From contig NZ_CP011114.1 in assembly GCF_000993825.1 (NCBI RefSeq), forward strand, positions 1,302,001 to 1,366,000: DNA of 64,000 nt. Reading direction: 5' to 3'. Source of the DNA: Paenibacillus durus ATCC 35681 (GTDB lineage: Bacteria; Bacillota; Bacilli; Paenibacillales; Paenibacillaceae). The position numbers and the translations under genes are program-made. The notes below the pieces were generated by a model. The model saw only the letters and a list, made by a program, of their open reading frames with translations. It was not told the origin of the DNA and ran no database searches. Positions 17,894 through 25,912 of this stretch are shown here, one piece after another. The first letter of the stretch is position 1, and each line of letters begins with the position of its first letter.

Positions 17894-17909
17894 TTGGGAA
17901 CGATACCAA
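17894..17909. promoter_or_regulatory. Operator A of the alpha-glucoside operon
   Basis: TTGGGAACGATACCAA. Its reverse complement equals operator C at 18084-18099 exactly, and it shares the TACC/GGTA arm with operator B. It lies 190 bases from C centre to centre, compatible with looping by a tetrameric LacI-type repressor. Confidence 0.6.
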
Positions 17910-18004
17910 TTTAGACAATCAATTATTGCCGATCAGAAGCTATGAAACGCCATATATTGGCTATGCCCGGTTATTATTTTAGTGATGAGTTAGAAAAAAA
18001 GTTG

Positions 18005-18033
18005 TTGAAACCGTTACCAAAGAGTGATACATT
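18005..18033 (+). promoter_or_regulatory. Operator B overlapping a probable promoter
   Basis: TTGAAACCGTTACCAA (18005-18020) is a LacI-type imperfect palindrome. Its first six bases TTGAAA can serve as a -35 with TACATT as -10 after a 17-base spacer, so occupancy would block RNA polymerase. Confidence 0.55.
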
Positions 18034-18083
18034 ATATCCATAATCACTTTAAATGATGGAGATGCGAGATTATACCTAAAAAT

Positions 18084-18099
18084 TTGGTATCGTTCCCAA
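18084..18099. promoter_or_regulatory. Operator C of the alpha-glucoside operon
   Basis: TTGGTATCGTTCCCAA, an exact inverted copy of operator A, 55 bases before the binding-protein start. Confidence 0.6.
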
Positions 18100-18153
18100 A
18101 TATTCTGAGGTGATTGGATCAGGTGAAGTTATTACATTTATGGAGGGGTTCTT

Positions 18154-19446
18154 TTGAAAAAGACATTGGCTTTATTCCTCGTTCTATTGATGGCTGTTGC
18201 CTTGACCGCTTGCGGCGGGTCGGGGAATTCGGGCAACACGGCGGCGGATTCAAATGACGGCAAAGTCAACATTGTAATTGTAAACGGCAAAGGTGAAATC
18301 GCTTCCCAGTGGGAGCAGGCAGCAAAGGATTTCATGGCGGCAAACCCGGACATTACGGTTGAAGCGGTCTCCGGAGCGGTTGGGGAAACGGTCAATCTGC
18401 TGGACAAACTGACGGCTTCCGGCAAAACGGTTACCATTGCCATGATGTCTCCCGATTCCATTGTTAACAAATACAAAGACTTCGGCATTGATCTTACGAA
18501 TGAAAAATGGAATGCCGATACGGTGTACGGCGTTAAAGACGCTAATGGCAAAATCGCCGGTTTCCCGTTCTCCATTGAAGGCTTCGGGTTGGTATACAAC
18601 AAGAGCGTCGTGGAAAAAGCGGTAGGCGGCGCATTCGATCCTTATTCCATCAATACCCGCGACAAATTGAAAGCGCTTCTGGACAAAATCCAGGCCTCCG
18701 GCGTGAAATATCCGGTCGCTTATCAAACAGAGAACTGGTCGGTTGCGAACCATTACAGCACGCAATTTCTGAATCAGGCTGAGGACCCGAATACGATTGT
18801 GGAACAGCTGAAAGCCGGAAAGTTCGATCTGGCAAGCAACGCGGTATGGAACGGCTACTACGATACGATGGATCTGCTCGTCTCCAAAGCGTACAACAAA
18901 TACGGCGAACGTCCGCTGGGCAAGTATTATGACGATGCGCACCTGAGCGTGGGCAAAGGCGAATCCGCCATTCTGTTCAACGGAAACTGGGCGTTTGATT
19001 CACTGAAAGCGGTCTCCGGCGAATCCTTCGGCTTTATCCCGGTTCCGGTGGACAACAATCCGGATAATCCGCTGAACAACAAAATTGCCGCAGGCCCAAC
19101 CAATATTCTGGTAATCAACAAATCGGCTACGGCAGCCCAGCAGGAAGCGGGCAAGAAGTTTCTAAACTGGCTCGTATATGATCAAAAAGGCCAAGATTTT
19201 CTCGTCAATCAAGCCCAAGTCATTTCCGCTTTCAAGAACAATCTGAATAAAGTGACGAATCCGCTGGGAGTAGCGATTGCGGAAGCCGTGCAAGCAGGCA
19301 AAACGCTGCCGTTCAGCTCCAATTATGTAAAAGTTGAAGATTGGGGCAACATCCTTGCGCCGGATATTCAAAAATATATTGCGCAGAAAGAATCCCGCGC
19401 CGATCTGGCCAAAGCCATCGAAACCTATTACAAGAACCAGCACTAA
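18154..19446 (+). CDS. Sugar ABC transporter substrate-binding lipoprotein
   Basis: 430 residues. The lipoprotein signal is MKKTLALFLVLLMAVALTAC with Cys20 as the lipidated residue, followed by a Gly/Ser linker. The mature part is a group 1 extracellular binding protein (MalE/SBP_bac_1), with VPVDNNPDNPLNNKIAAGPT and the AGKKFLNWLVYDQKGQDFL segment typical of the class. The start is TTG with GGAGGGG five to six bases upstream. It delivers an oligosaccharide, probably an alpha-glucoside given the neighbouring alpha-glucosidase. A weak hairpin follows, which would let this gene be made in excess over the permeases. Confidence 0.9.
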   Translation: MKKTLALFLVLLMAVALTACGGSGNSGNTAADSNDGKVNIVIVNGKGEIASQWEQAAKDFMAANPDITVEAVSGAVGETVNLLDKLTASGKTVTIAMMSPDSIVNKYKDFGIDLTNEKWNADTVYGVKDANGKIAGFPFSIEGFGLVYNKSVVEKAVGGAFDPYSINTRDKLKALLDKIQASGVKYPVAYQTENWSVANHYSTQFLNQAEDPNTIVEQLKAGKFDLASNAVWNGYYDTMDLLVSKAYNKYGERPLGKYYDDAHLSVGKGESAILFNGNWAFDSLKAVSGESFGFIPVPVDNNPDNPLNNKIAAGPTNILVINKSATAAQQEAGKKFLNWLVYDQKGQDFLVNQAQVISAFKNNLNKVTNPLGVAIAEAVQAGKTLPFSSNYVKVEDWGNILAPDIQKYIAQKESRADLAKAIETYYKNQH

Positions 19447-19469
19447 TCAATTAATCGTTATGAAACGGG

Positions 19470-19496
19470 AAAAGGGCGGGGCAGCCCCGTTCTTTT
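19470..19496 (+). terminator. Intra-operon partial terminator
   Basis: AAAAG, CGGGGC, GCCCCG and CTTTT pair into a hairpin ending in a short T-run between the binding-protein and permease genes. This is a common way to raise binding-protein levels. Confidence 0.5.
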
Positions 19497-19531
19497 CCGC
19501 AACTTCAAGCACTTAGGGGTGAGCTAAACCT

Positions 19532-20416
19532 ATGATAACGGAAAAAAGCCGGCTGAAGTCGCTCGGCAACCAGTTGTTTTTTACCGGTCCCACGATTATT
19601 TTCTTCGCCATAGCGGTACTGATTCCATTTGCCTACGGCCTTTATCTTACACTGACAGATATGACCTCTCCCGTGAATCCGATCAAGTTCTCGGGCTTCG
19701 GCAACTATAAAACCGCATTTACCGATACCGCGTTCTGGGAATCCATGTGGCTTACGGTCGAATTCGTCGTGGCGACGGTCATCATCATTAATATCCTTGG
19801 CTTTATTCTGGCATTTCTGGTCACTTCCGGCGTGAAAATGCAAAATTTCTTTCGGACGGCGCTGTTCACTCCGAATCTGATCGGCGGATTGATCCTCGGC
19901 TACATCTGGCAGTTCATCTTCGTGCAGACGCTTCCGTCCATCGGAGACAAGCTTGGCATCGAATGGCTGCGGCTGGGCTGGCTGGGGGATGAGCATCTGG
20001 CTTTCTGGGCCATCGTGATTGTAACGATCTGGCAGTCGGCGGGCTATATGATGATTATCTTTGTCGCAGGTCTGGTCAATGTTCCGAAAGACGTGATGGA
20101 GGCGGCCACAATCGACGGGGCGAACGCATGGCAACGTTTAAGAAATGTCATTCTCCCGCTGATGGTTCCATCCTTTGTCGTTACAGTCTTTTTGACTTTG
20201 AAAAATGCCTTCATGGTGTATGACGTGAACTACTCCCTGACCGCGGGCGGGCCATACGGCAGTACAACCATGGTATCCATGCATGTCGTCCAAAAAGCTT
20301 TTACGGAAAATATTTACGGCGTCGGCCAGGCCGAAGCGATCGTGCTGTTCATCATTGTGGCGGTTATTACAGGCTTGCAAGTTTATTTCAGTAAGAGAAT
20401 GGAGGTTGCCGCCTAA
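19532..20416 (+). CDS. Sugar ABC transporter permease (MalF/UgpA-like)
   Basis: 294 residues with six membrane segments. The ATPase-contact EAA loop is EAATIDGANAWQRLRNVILPLM-like (about residues 190-211). It overlaps the next permease start by one base (TAATG), so translation is coupled. No ATPase gene of the importer lies nearby. As in many Gram-positive sugar importers, a shared MsmX-type ATPase encoded elsewhere is expected. Confidence 0.9.
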   Translation: MITEKSRLKSLGNQLFFTGPTIIFFAIAVLIPFAYGLYLTLTDMTSPVNPIKFSGFGNYKTAFTDTAFWESMWLTVEFVVATVIIINILGFILAFLVTSGVKMQNFFRTALFTPNLIGGLILGYIWQFIFVQTLPSIGDKLGIEWLRLGWLGDEHLAFWAIVIVTIWQSAGYMMIIFVAGLVNVPKDVMEAATIDGANAWQRLRNVILPLMVPSFVVTVFLTLKNAFMVYDVNYSLTAGGPYGSTTMVSMHVVQKAFTENIYGVGQAEAIVLFIIVAVITGLQVYFSKRMEVAA

Positions 20417-21252
20417 TGGAAGCCAGAAAAAGAGCCGCCTCTATCCTCACTTATACTTTGCTGATCGTGTCCTTTGCCGTCTTTGTCTTTCCGTTCTTCC
20501 TCATGGTCGTCAACTCGTTCAAGAACAATGGAGAGATACTCGAAAGTCCCTTTTCCCTGCCGACCAGTCTGAATTTCGGGCATTTTGCCGAAGTCGTTGA
20601 TAAGATGAATTTCTTTGTATCGTTCAGAAACACGGTTGTGATTACCTTACTAAGCGTTCTACTTATCGGCATATTCGCGGCAATGACCGCTTATTACATG
20701 GTCAGACGTCCGACCAAATTCAATAACGGGCTCTTTGCGCTAATGGTTGCTTCGATGATTATTCCTTTTCAATCCATCATGATCCCGCTGATTTATATTT
20801 ACGGAGCCAAGCTTCATTGGATCGACGCGGCGCCGATTCCGCTGCTCATTATTCTCTATATCGGGTTCGGCAGCGCACTCTCGATATTTATGTATCACGG
20901 ATTCGTAAAGTCGATACCTTATGAGCTTGAAGAAGCTTCACTGCTGGATGGCTGCACGCGGCCGCAGACTTTTTTCAAAATTGTGCTGCCCATGCTCGCT
21001 CCAACCTCGGTGACGATCGCCATTCTGAACGTGCTCTGGATCTGGAACGACTACTTGCTGCCGTCTCTTGTGCTTACGAAAGACCAGGATTTCACCATGC
21101 CGATCAAAATGAAGGTCTTTAACGGAACGTATATGAACAACTGGGAACTGCTGATTCCCGCGCTGCTGCTCACCATCCTGCCCATCCTTGTCGCTTACCT
21201 GTTCGGGCAGCGTTATATTATCCGGGGCGTCAGCCAGGGCGCGATCAAATAA
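20416..21252 (+). CDS. Sugar ABC transporter permease (MalG/UgpE-like)
   Basis: 278 residues with six membrane segments. The EAA loop contains EEASLLDGCTRPQTFFKIVL. It starts within the stop codon of the preceding permease and lies 23 bases before the alpha-glucosidase gene, with which it is probably co-transcribed. Together the two permeases form the importer channel. Confidence 0.9.
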   Translation: MEARKRAASILTYTLLIVSFAVFVFPFFLMVVNSFKNNGEILESPFSLPTSLNFGHFAEVVDKMNFFVSFRNTVVITLLSVLLIGIFAAMTAYYMVRRPTKFNNGLFALMVASMIIPFQSIMIPLIYIYGAKLHWIDAAPIPLLIILYIGFGSALSIFMYHGFVKSIPYELEEASLLDGCTRPQTFFKIVLPMLAPTSVTIAILNVLWIWNDYLLPSLVLTKDQDFTMPIKMKVFNGTYMNNWELLIPALLLTILPILVAYLFGQRYIIRGVSQGAIK

Positions 21253-21275
21253 GTTGCTGGAGGAAGAGTGGAGAT

Positions 21276-22946
21276 ATGGAGACTAGAGACCGCAATTGGT
21301 GGAAGGAAAGTGTCGTCTATCAGATTTATCCCCGGAGCTTTCAGGATTCGGGCGGAGACGGAGTCGGGGATCTGCGCGGAATTATTAACCGGCTCGGCTA
21401 CTTGAGCGACCTGGGCATCGACGTCATTTGGATATGTCCCGTTTACGATTCGCCCAACGACGATAACGGGTACGACATTCGGGATTTCTATAAAATGCAG
21501 GCTGAATACGGAACGATGGAAGATATGCTGGAACTGATCACCACAGCGGAGGCCCTTGGCATCCGCATTATCATGGACCTGGTTGCAAACCATACCTCGG
21601 ACGAACATGCCTGGTTCGTGGAATCCCGCAGCTCCAAAGACAATCCGAAGCGCGACTGGTATATATGGAAGCCGGGCTCGGGCGGGGAGGAACCGACCAA
21701 CTGGGAATCGAATTTCGGGGGTTCCGCCTGGGAGTATGACGAGCACACTCAGGAATATTATCTGCACTGCTTTTCCAGAAAGCAGCCGGATCTGAACTGG
21801 GAGAATCCCGAGGTTCGCCGGAATATTTTCTCCATGATGGAATGGTGGATCGACAAGGGGGTTGCCGGATTTCGCATCGACGCGATTACCTTTATCAAAA
21901 AGGATCAGCGGTTCCCGCAGCTTAAGACAGAAGAGGGCCGCCGTTATGCTCCGCTTGCGGAAGCCTGCCTGAATCAACCCGGCATCCTGGATTTTCTGCA
22001 CGAAATGAAACGGGAGGTGCTGAAGCCACGCAATGTGATGACCGTCGCGGAGGCGCCCGGCGTGCCGATTGAGCAGATTCATGATTATGTGGATGAGCAG
22101 AGCGGCGTTTTCAATATGATTTTTCAATTTGATCATGTGGATCTGGACGTCAAACCGACGGCTAAAGGAATCTACCATTCCTGGAAGCTGACCGACTTCA
22201 AGCATGCGCTGTCCAAATGGCAGACGGAGACGGCGGGTAGGGGATGGATGGCGCTGTTCCTGGAGAATCACGACCATGTCAGGTCAGTTTCCAAATTCGG
22301 CAGCGACGGGCGTTACCGTGAGGAATCGGCTAAAATGCTGGCCGCCTACTATTTTCTGATGCGGGGCACTCCTTTTATCTACCAAGGGCAAGAGATCGGG
22401 ATGACCAATCATTATTTTGCTTCGATAGAGGAGTACCGGGATATTGAAAGCATTAATTTCCACGCTTACGGAACGGCCTTGGGTAGGCCCGAGGGTGACA
22501 TCCTGAAACATCTGGCAAAAAGGAGCCGGGATCAGGGGCGCACGCCGATGCAGTGGAGTCCGGAGCCGATGGCCGGATTTACGTCCGGGGAGCCGTGGCT
22601 GCGGGTGAATCCGAATTATACGTCGATCAATGTGGAGCAGTCGCTGCATGACGGGAATTCGATCCTGCATTTCTACCGGAAGCTGATCAGGCTGCGCCGG
22701 GAGAATAAAGCGCTGATTTACGGCGATTACCGGGAGATTTACAAGGATTCCGAGGAGCTTGGCGGCTACGTCCGGACCTTGGGCAGCGAGCAGTGGACGG
22801 TATTATGCAATTTTACGGACCGAAATGTTGCGATACCTGCGCCGCTTGCGGGCGATATCGTACTGTCCAATCTGAATGCTCATGAAGAAGGCGTCATGAA
22901 ACCGTATGAGACGGTAATATGCAAAGCGGAATACGAAGCGGGTTAA
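21276..22946 (+). CDS. GH13 alpha-glucosidase (oligo-1,6-glucosidase/maltase type)
   Basis: 556 residues with no signal peptide, so it acts on imported sugar in the cytosol. The GH13 regions are all present: VVYQIYPRSF at the start, DLVANHTSDEH, then GFRIDAITF with nucleophile Asp202, TVAEAP with acid/base Glu259, and ENHDHVR with Asp333. The residue after the nucleophile is Ala, not the Val usual in alpha-1,6-specific or the Thr usual in alpha-1,4-specific enzymes, so linkage preference is open. It is the last gene of the LacI-controlled operon. GGAGG lies about ten bases before the ATG. A strong terminator follows. Confidence 0.93.
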   Translation: METRDRNWWKESVVYQIYPRSFQDSGGDGVGDLRGIINRLGYLSDLGIDVIWICPVYDSPNDDNGYDIRDFYKMQAEYGTMEDMLELITTAEALGIRIIMDLVANHTSDEHAWFVESRSSKDNPKRDWYIWKPGSGGEEPTNWESNFGGSAWEYDEHTQEYYLHCFSRKQPDLNWENPEVRRNIFSMMEWWIDKGVAGFRIDAITFIKKDQRFPQLKTEEGRRYAPLAEACLNQPGILDFLHEMKREVLKPRNVMTVAEAPGVPIEQIHDYVDEQSGVFNMIFQFDHVDLDVKPTAKGIYHSWKLTDFKHALSKWQTETAGRGWMALFLENHDHVRSVSKFGSDGRYREESAKMLAAYYFLMRGTPFIYQGQEIGMTNHYFASIEEYRDIESINFHAYGTALGRPEGDILKHLAKRSRDQGRTPMQWSPEPMAGFTSGEPWLRVNPNYTSINVEQSLHDGNSILHFYRKLIRLRRENKALIYGDYREIYKDSEELGGYVRTLGSEQWTVLCNFTDRNVAIPAPLAGDIVLSNLNAHEEGVMKPYETVICKAEYEAG

Positions 22947-22985
22947 GAAGAAACGGCATCGCCGTCCTGTTAGGGACGGTTTAAA

Positions 22986-23033
22986 AAAGAATCGCCCTGA
23001 TCCTTTTTCTAAAAAGGAGGGCGATTCTTTTTT
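22986..23033 (+). terminator. Strong terminator of the alpha-glucoside operon
   Basis: AAGAATCGCCCT and GGGCGATTCTT, extended by TCCTTTTT/AAAAAGGA, form a very long stem followed by six T. Repeat copy 1 begins two bases later. Confidence 0.9.
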
Positions 23034-23034
23034 G

Positions 23035-23134
23035 AAATATAAGACTTTATAAGCTTCGCGCCTATCGTTTGGTCTTATATTTTTTCGAGAAACGTACCTG
23101 CGTCTTATAAGACGCCGTCAGGCGTTTCTTCTTA
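23035..23134. repeat. Structured intergenic repeat, copy 1
   Basis: Two nested hairpins. The first has arms AAATATAAGAC (23035-23045) and GTCTTATATTT (23072-23082) around an ATAAGCTTCGC core. The second has outer arms AGAAACG and CGTTTCT around the perfect palindrome GCGTCTTATAAGACGC. It ends in TTTCTTCTTA directly before the stop of the Rieske gene. Copies 2 and 3 are at 31080 and 33899. Confidence 0.85.
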
Positions 23135-23135
23135 C

Positions 23136-24191
23136 TTAAGATGTATAATGTCTTCCGAGTCCAAGCTCCGTAAGCAGCTGCCGGTAGGCGATGGAAGTGC
23201 GGTCAGCCGGAATATGAGCCTCCGCCGTCAGATCCAGCGGGAGGTCTTCCGGAGTCTGAGCCTCGACCATGTCGCGGTCCTCCTGGAACACCTGAAGGTT
23301 AAAATCAATAGTAGGCTGAAGCGGAGCGTCTTTATCGAAATTGCGTGAAATCGGGCAGAACAGACGGGTGTAGCGGGCCGAGACCGGGGAAGCGCAGTTC
23401 AGGATCATCAGCTTCCCGTCGTCTGGAAAATGCACGGTAAGCGACGCGGCGAACGGCGGGAATACGCGGAACGCGCGCAGCCACATAAAGCCTTCCGGAA
23501 CGGGTGCGTTCTGGCCTTTTCCGTAGTTGCTGACCGTGCTCCAATAGTCGGCAAATAACTCAGTGCCTTCGCGTCTCACCTTGTACTGCGGGACCTCCGG
23601 ATTATTGCGGTCGCCGAAGCTGTCCGTATGCACATAAGCGAAATGGGATACGTCCAGGAAGCCCTCCATTTGGCGTCCGGCGGAACCCGCGATGTCAAAG
23701 CTCGGAGGCAAAATATTGATGAAATCCGGATCATCCCAGCCCGGGAAGTCGGGAATTTGTTCCTCGGCACCCGAGAGACAAGTCCAGATCAAGCCGTAGC
23801 GCTCAACTGCAGGATACATAATCAGCTTCAGCTTGGGTGAAATTTTGCTGCTCGGGTGTGCGGGAACCGCGGTACATGCTCCTTCGCAGTTATACCGAAA
23901 GCCGTGATAAGGGCATACGATCTCATCGTTTTCAACCCATCCCATGCTGAGAGGGGCGCCCCGGTGGAAGCAAAGATCGCGGGCAATAACGACTTTGCCC
24001 TTGCTGCGGTAACAGACGAGCTTCACATCCAGCAGCTTCACACCCACCGGCTTGTCCGCAATCTCGCTTGCGATGGCTACCGGATACCAGTATTTAGAGA
24101 GGACATGCCAGTCATTTTCCGTAAATGTACAGTCGCGGGGAAGCTGCGTCTGAGCGGCTTCGGCGGGGGAATTAGCTTTAACATTCATCAT
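23136..24191 (-). CDS. Rieske [2Fe-2S] non-heme iron oxygenase
   Basis: 351 residues. The Rieske cluster ligands are Cys74/His76 (CFH) and Cys93/His96 (CPYH). The mononuclear iron site is DVSHFAYVH, with His183, His188 and a bridging Asp180. The overall layout fits the single-component alpha-subunit group of VanA O-demethylases, PaO and the N-methylpurine demethylases NdmA/NdmB. No reductase or ferredoxin gene lies nearby, so electrons must come from elsewhere. GAGGTG precedes two adjacent ATGs (24191 and 24188). A purine-type aptamer occupies the leader, which suggests a role in purine metabolism. That link is inference. Confidence 0.88.
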   Translation of the reverse strand: MMNVKANSPAEAAQTQLPRDCTFTENDWHVLSKYWYPVAIASEIADKPVGVKLLDVKLVCYRSKGKVVIARDLCFHRGAPLSMGWVENDEIVCPYHGFRYNCEGACTAVPAHPSSKISPKLKLIMYPAVERYGLIWTCLSGAEEQIPDFPGWDDPDFINILPPSFDIAGSAGRQMEGFLDVSHFAYVHTDSFGDRNNPEVPQYKVRREGTELFADYWSTVSNYGKGQNAPVPEGFMWLRAFRVFPPFAASLTVHFPDDGKLMILNCASPVSARYTRLFCPISRNFDKDAPLQPTIDFNLQVFQEDRDMVEAQTPEDLPLDLTAEAHIPADRTSIAYRQLLTELGLGRHYTS

Positions 24192-24230
24192 CTTTCACCT
24201 CACGAATTATTGAATATTCCTCTAATGCAG

Positions 24231-24254
24231 AAAACCCCGGGCGCCAAGAGGCGC
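24231..24254 (-). terminator. Possible expression platform of the purine-type leader
   Basis: On the minus strand GCGCC, TCTT and GGCGC form a short hairpin (24254-24241), followed by CCGGGG and four T. Its CCTCTTG loop and stem can instead pair with CAAGAGG from the 3' side of the aptamer P1 (plus positions 24322-24328). Those two folds would be mutually exclusive. The U-run is short and spaced, so termination is not certain. Confidence 0.45.
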
Positions 24255-24323
24255 ATAGTTAAATCGGCCTTTCGCTGCGCAGCCTAAAGAGGGCCGGACA
24301 GAAAGGGAAATAACTGATACACC

Positions 24324-24391
24324 TCTTGTAGCCTGGGGCAATTCACGGTTGCCTGTAGAGACGCTCACCCAGATTGTGAGCTTATACAAGA
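24324..24391 (-). promoter_or_regulatory. Purine-riboswitch-like aptamer, variant J3/1
   Basis: Read on the minus strand: P1 TCTTGTA/TACAAGA (7 bp, at the two ends), J1/2 TAAG, P2 CTCAC/GTGAG closing loop AATCTGG, J2/3 GTCTCTAC (consensus GTTTCTAC), and P3 GGCAA/TTGCC closing loop CCGTGAA (consensus CCGTAAA). The two loops keep the kissing-loop GG and CCG features. J3/1 should be about four bases around C74 or U74. Here CCAGGCTA joins P3 to P1, with C at the specificity position but about three extra bases. The predicted start of transcription is some 40 bases upstream, and the Rieske start about 130 bases downstream. Confidence 0.82.
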
Positions 24392-24438
24392 AGCAGCAAT
24401 ATAATAGTGTCAGGTTATATGACGCAATTATTGGCTTA

Positions 24439-24467
24439 ATGATAAACTCGGTCCAGGTGGTTGTCAA
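24439..24467 (-). promoter_or_regulatory. Promoter of the riboswitch-Rieske transcript
   Basis: On the minus strand TTGACA, a 17-base spacer and TATCAT, close to the SigA consensus. Transcription should begin near 24432, so the whole aptamer is in the leader. Confidence 0.78.
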
Positions 24468-24524
24468 TATCATTTTAAATTTTAATGGTTTCGGTAACAA
24501 AATTTACGGCAATCTGCACAATGA

Positions 24525-25790
24525 TTAGCGGGAACGCCGCCGGCGCTGCAGAAACCTTACATTAATCTCACCTCTTCCGGCAGTGTTGGTGTTGAATTTG
24601 AGGCGGAAGGTATTCTTTTTCAGTATCGTTTTGACCTGTGATGGAGACAGAGCGGGATTGCTCTGCAATAGCTGGGCGGCTGTGCCGGAGACGATGGGCG
24701 TAGACATGCTCGTGCCGGACAATACGAAATAGCTGCGGCCGATTCTCTGAGAAGGAAACTCGCGGTCCAGCTTGGAGCGGGGAGAGCGCAGCGAAATAAT
24801 CGTCTCGCCCGGTGCAACCAGATCCGGTTTGTTCCCTCCAAAGCGTGCCGGTCCCCGGCTGGAGAACCAGGCTATGCGGTCGTCGGCTTGCGGGAGGGTA
24901 CGGCGGTCGTTCACCGCTCCGATCGTAATAGCCGAAGGGCTGTTACCGGGCGACTCAATCGTACCGTACCCAGGCCCGCCGTTTCCGGCCGCAATCACGA
25001 CGGTCAGTCCGGCCTTGACCGCCTGCTCCACGGCTTGGCAGAGAGGATCGTCTTTATATGAAGAATTTATCGGACCTCCAAGTGACAGGGATAGAATGCG
25101 CAGCTTCAGCCGCTTCCGGTGGGCGATGCACCACTCGATTCCCTTAATAATCGTGGAGTCGTATCCGCTGCCATTCCTATCTAATACTTTAACACCCACA
25201 ATGCCCGCTTCCGGCGCAGGCCCTTTGTATTTCCCGCTGCTTGACCAGCCGTTGCCCGCCGCATCTCCGGCGACATGCGTTCCGTGGCCGTTATCGTCGT
25301 AAGGCCGCTGTCTACGGTTGATGAAGTCTTTAAAGGCGATAATCCGGTTGGCGGGACGGGTCAGGTCCGGGTGCGGAAAGACCCCGGTGTCGAGAACAGC
25401 AATGTTAACCCCTTTTCCGGTAAGACCTTTCTCTCTTTGAACAGCAGCAGAACCGATGGAAGGCGTCGCTATAGAGAGCGACGTTGTTTTAATTCCGTCC
25501 AGATATATTTTGTGGACTGCGCCGCATCGGCACATCCGCTTCAGACAGTCCACTGAAATCCTGGACGATACCGAATTAACCAGCGGAAGCTGCCGCAGGA
25601 CCGGAAGAGCATGCCGGCCTGCGTGCTGCTTCAGGGAATGCAACCGTGCCGGGGTTATTTTATGCTTCAGTTGAATGATGACCCGAATGTCTGTAGGTTT
25701 AGCGCTGGGCGCATAAGATTGCCCAATCTTTTGTCTTAAAGAACGATGGAGCTTCGCAGCATATTGCTGCGGCCATATCTGTCCGTCCAT
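24525..25790 (-). CDS. Subtilisin-like serine protease (S8, AprX-like)
   Basis: 421 residues. The catalytic triad is visible: Asp in NIAVLDTGVFPHPDL, His in DDNGHGTHVAGDAAG, and Ser in VLSGTSMSTPIVSG. The oxyanion Asn is in VVIAAGNGGPGYG. An N-terminal inhibitor-like propeptide of about 115 residues precedes the catalytic domain, but no signal peptide is seen. This resembles the intracellular AprX protease of Bacillus more than secreted subtilisins. AGGTGAG lies about ten bases before the ATG. The physiological substrate is unknown. Roughly 300 bases separate it from the Rieske gene. Confidence 0.9.
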   Translation of the reverse strand: MDGQIWPQQYAAKLHRSLRQKIGQSYAPSAKPTDIRVIIQLKHKITPARLHSLKQHAGRHALPVLRQLPLVNSVSSRISVDCLKRMCRCGAVHKIYLDGIKTTSLSIATPSIGSAAVQREKGLTGKGVNIAVLDTGVFPHPDLTRPANRIIAFKDFINRRQRPYDDNGHGTHVAGDAAGNGWSSSGKYKGPAPEAGIVGVKVLDRNGSGYDSTIIKGIEWCIAHRKRLKLRILSLSLGGPINSSYKDDPLCQAVEQAVKAGLTVVIAAGNGGPGYGTIESPGNSPSAITIGAVNDRRTLPQADDRIAWFSSRGPARFGGNKPDLVAPGETIISLRSPRSKLDREFPSQRIGRSYFVLSGTSMSTPIVSGTAAQLLQSNPALSPSQVKTILKKNTFRLKFNTNTAGRGEINVRFLQRRRRSR

Positions 25791-25912
25791 AGTTTAGGCT
25801 CACCTCACCAGTGCAGTGTATGCACCGCCAATTTCATAGGTGATAAACTATGAATCCGGGAGGCAGCTCTTTTCCGCCCGAAATGCAGAGCGGGAGGAAC
25901 GGGTTAATCGCA

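Noticed and set aside
21213..22277. 354-residue antisense frame over the alpha-glucosidase
   Set aside because: Shadow of a strongly conserved GH13 gene; no start signals or recognisable domain.
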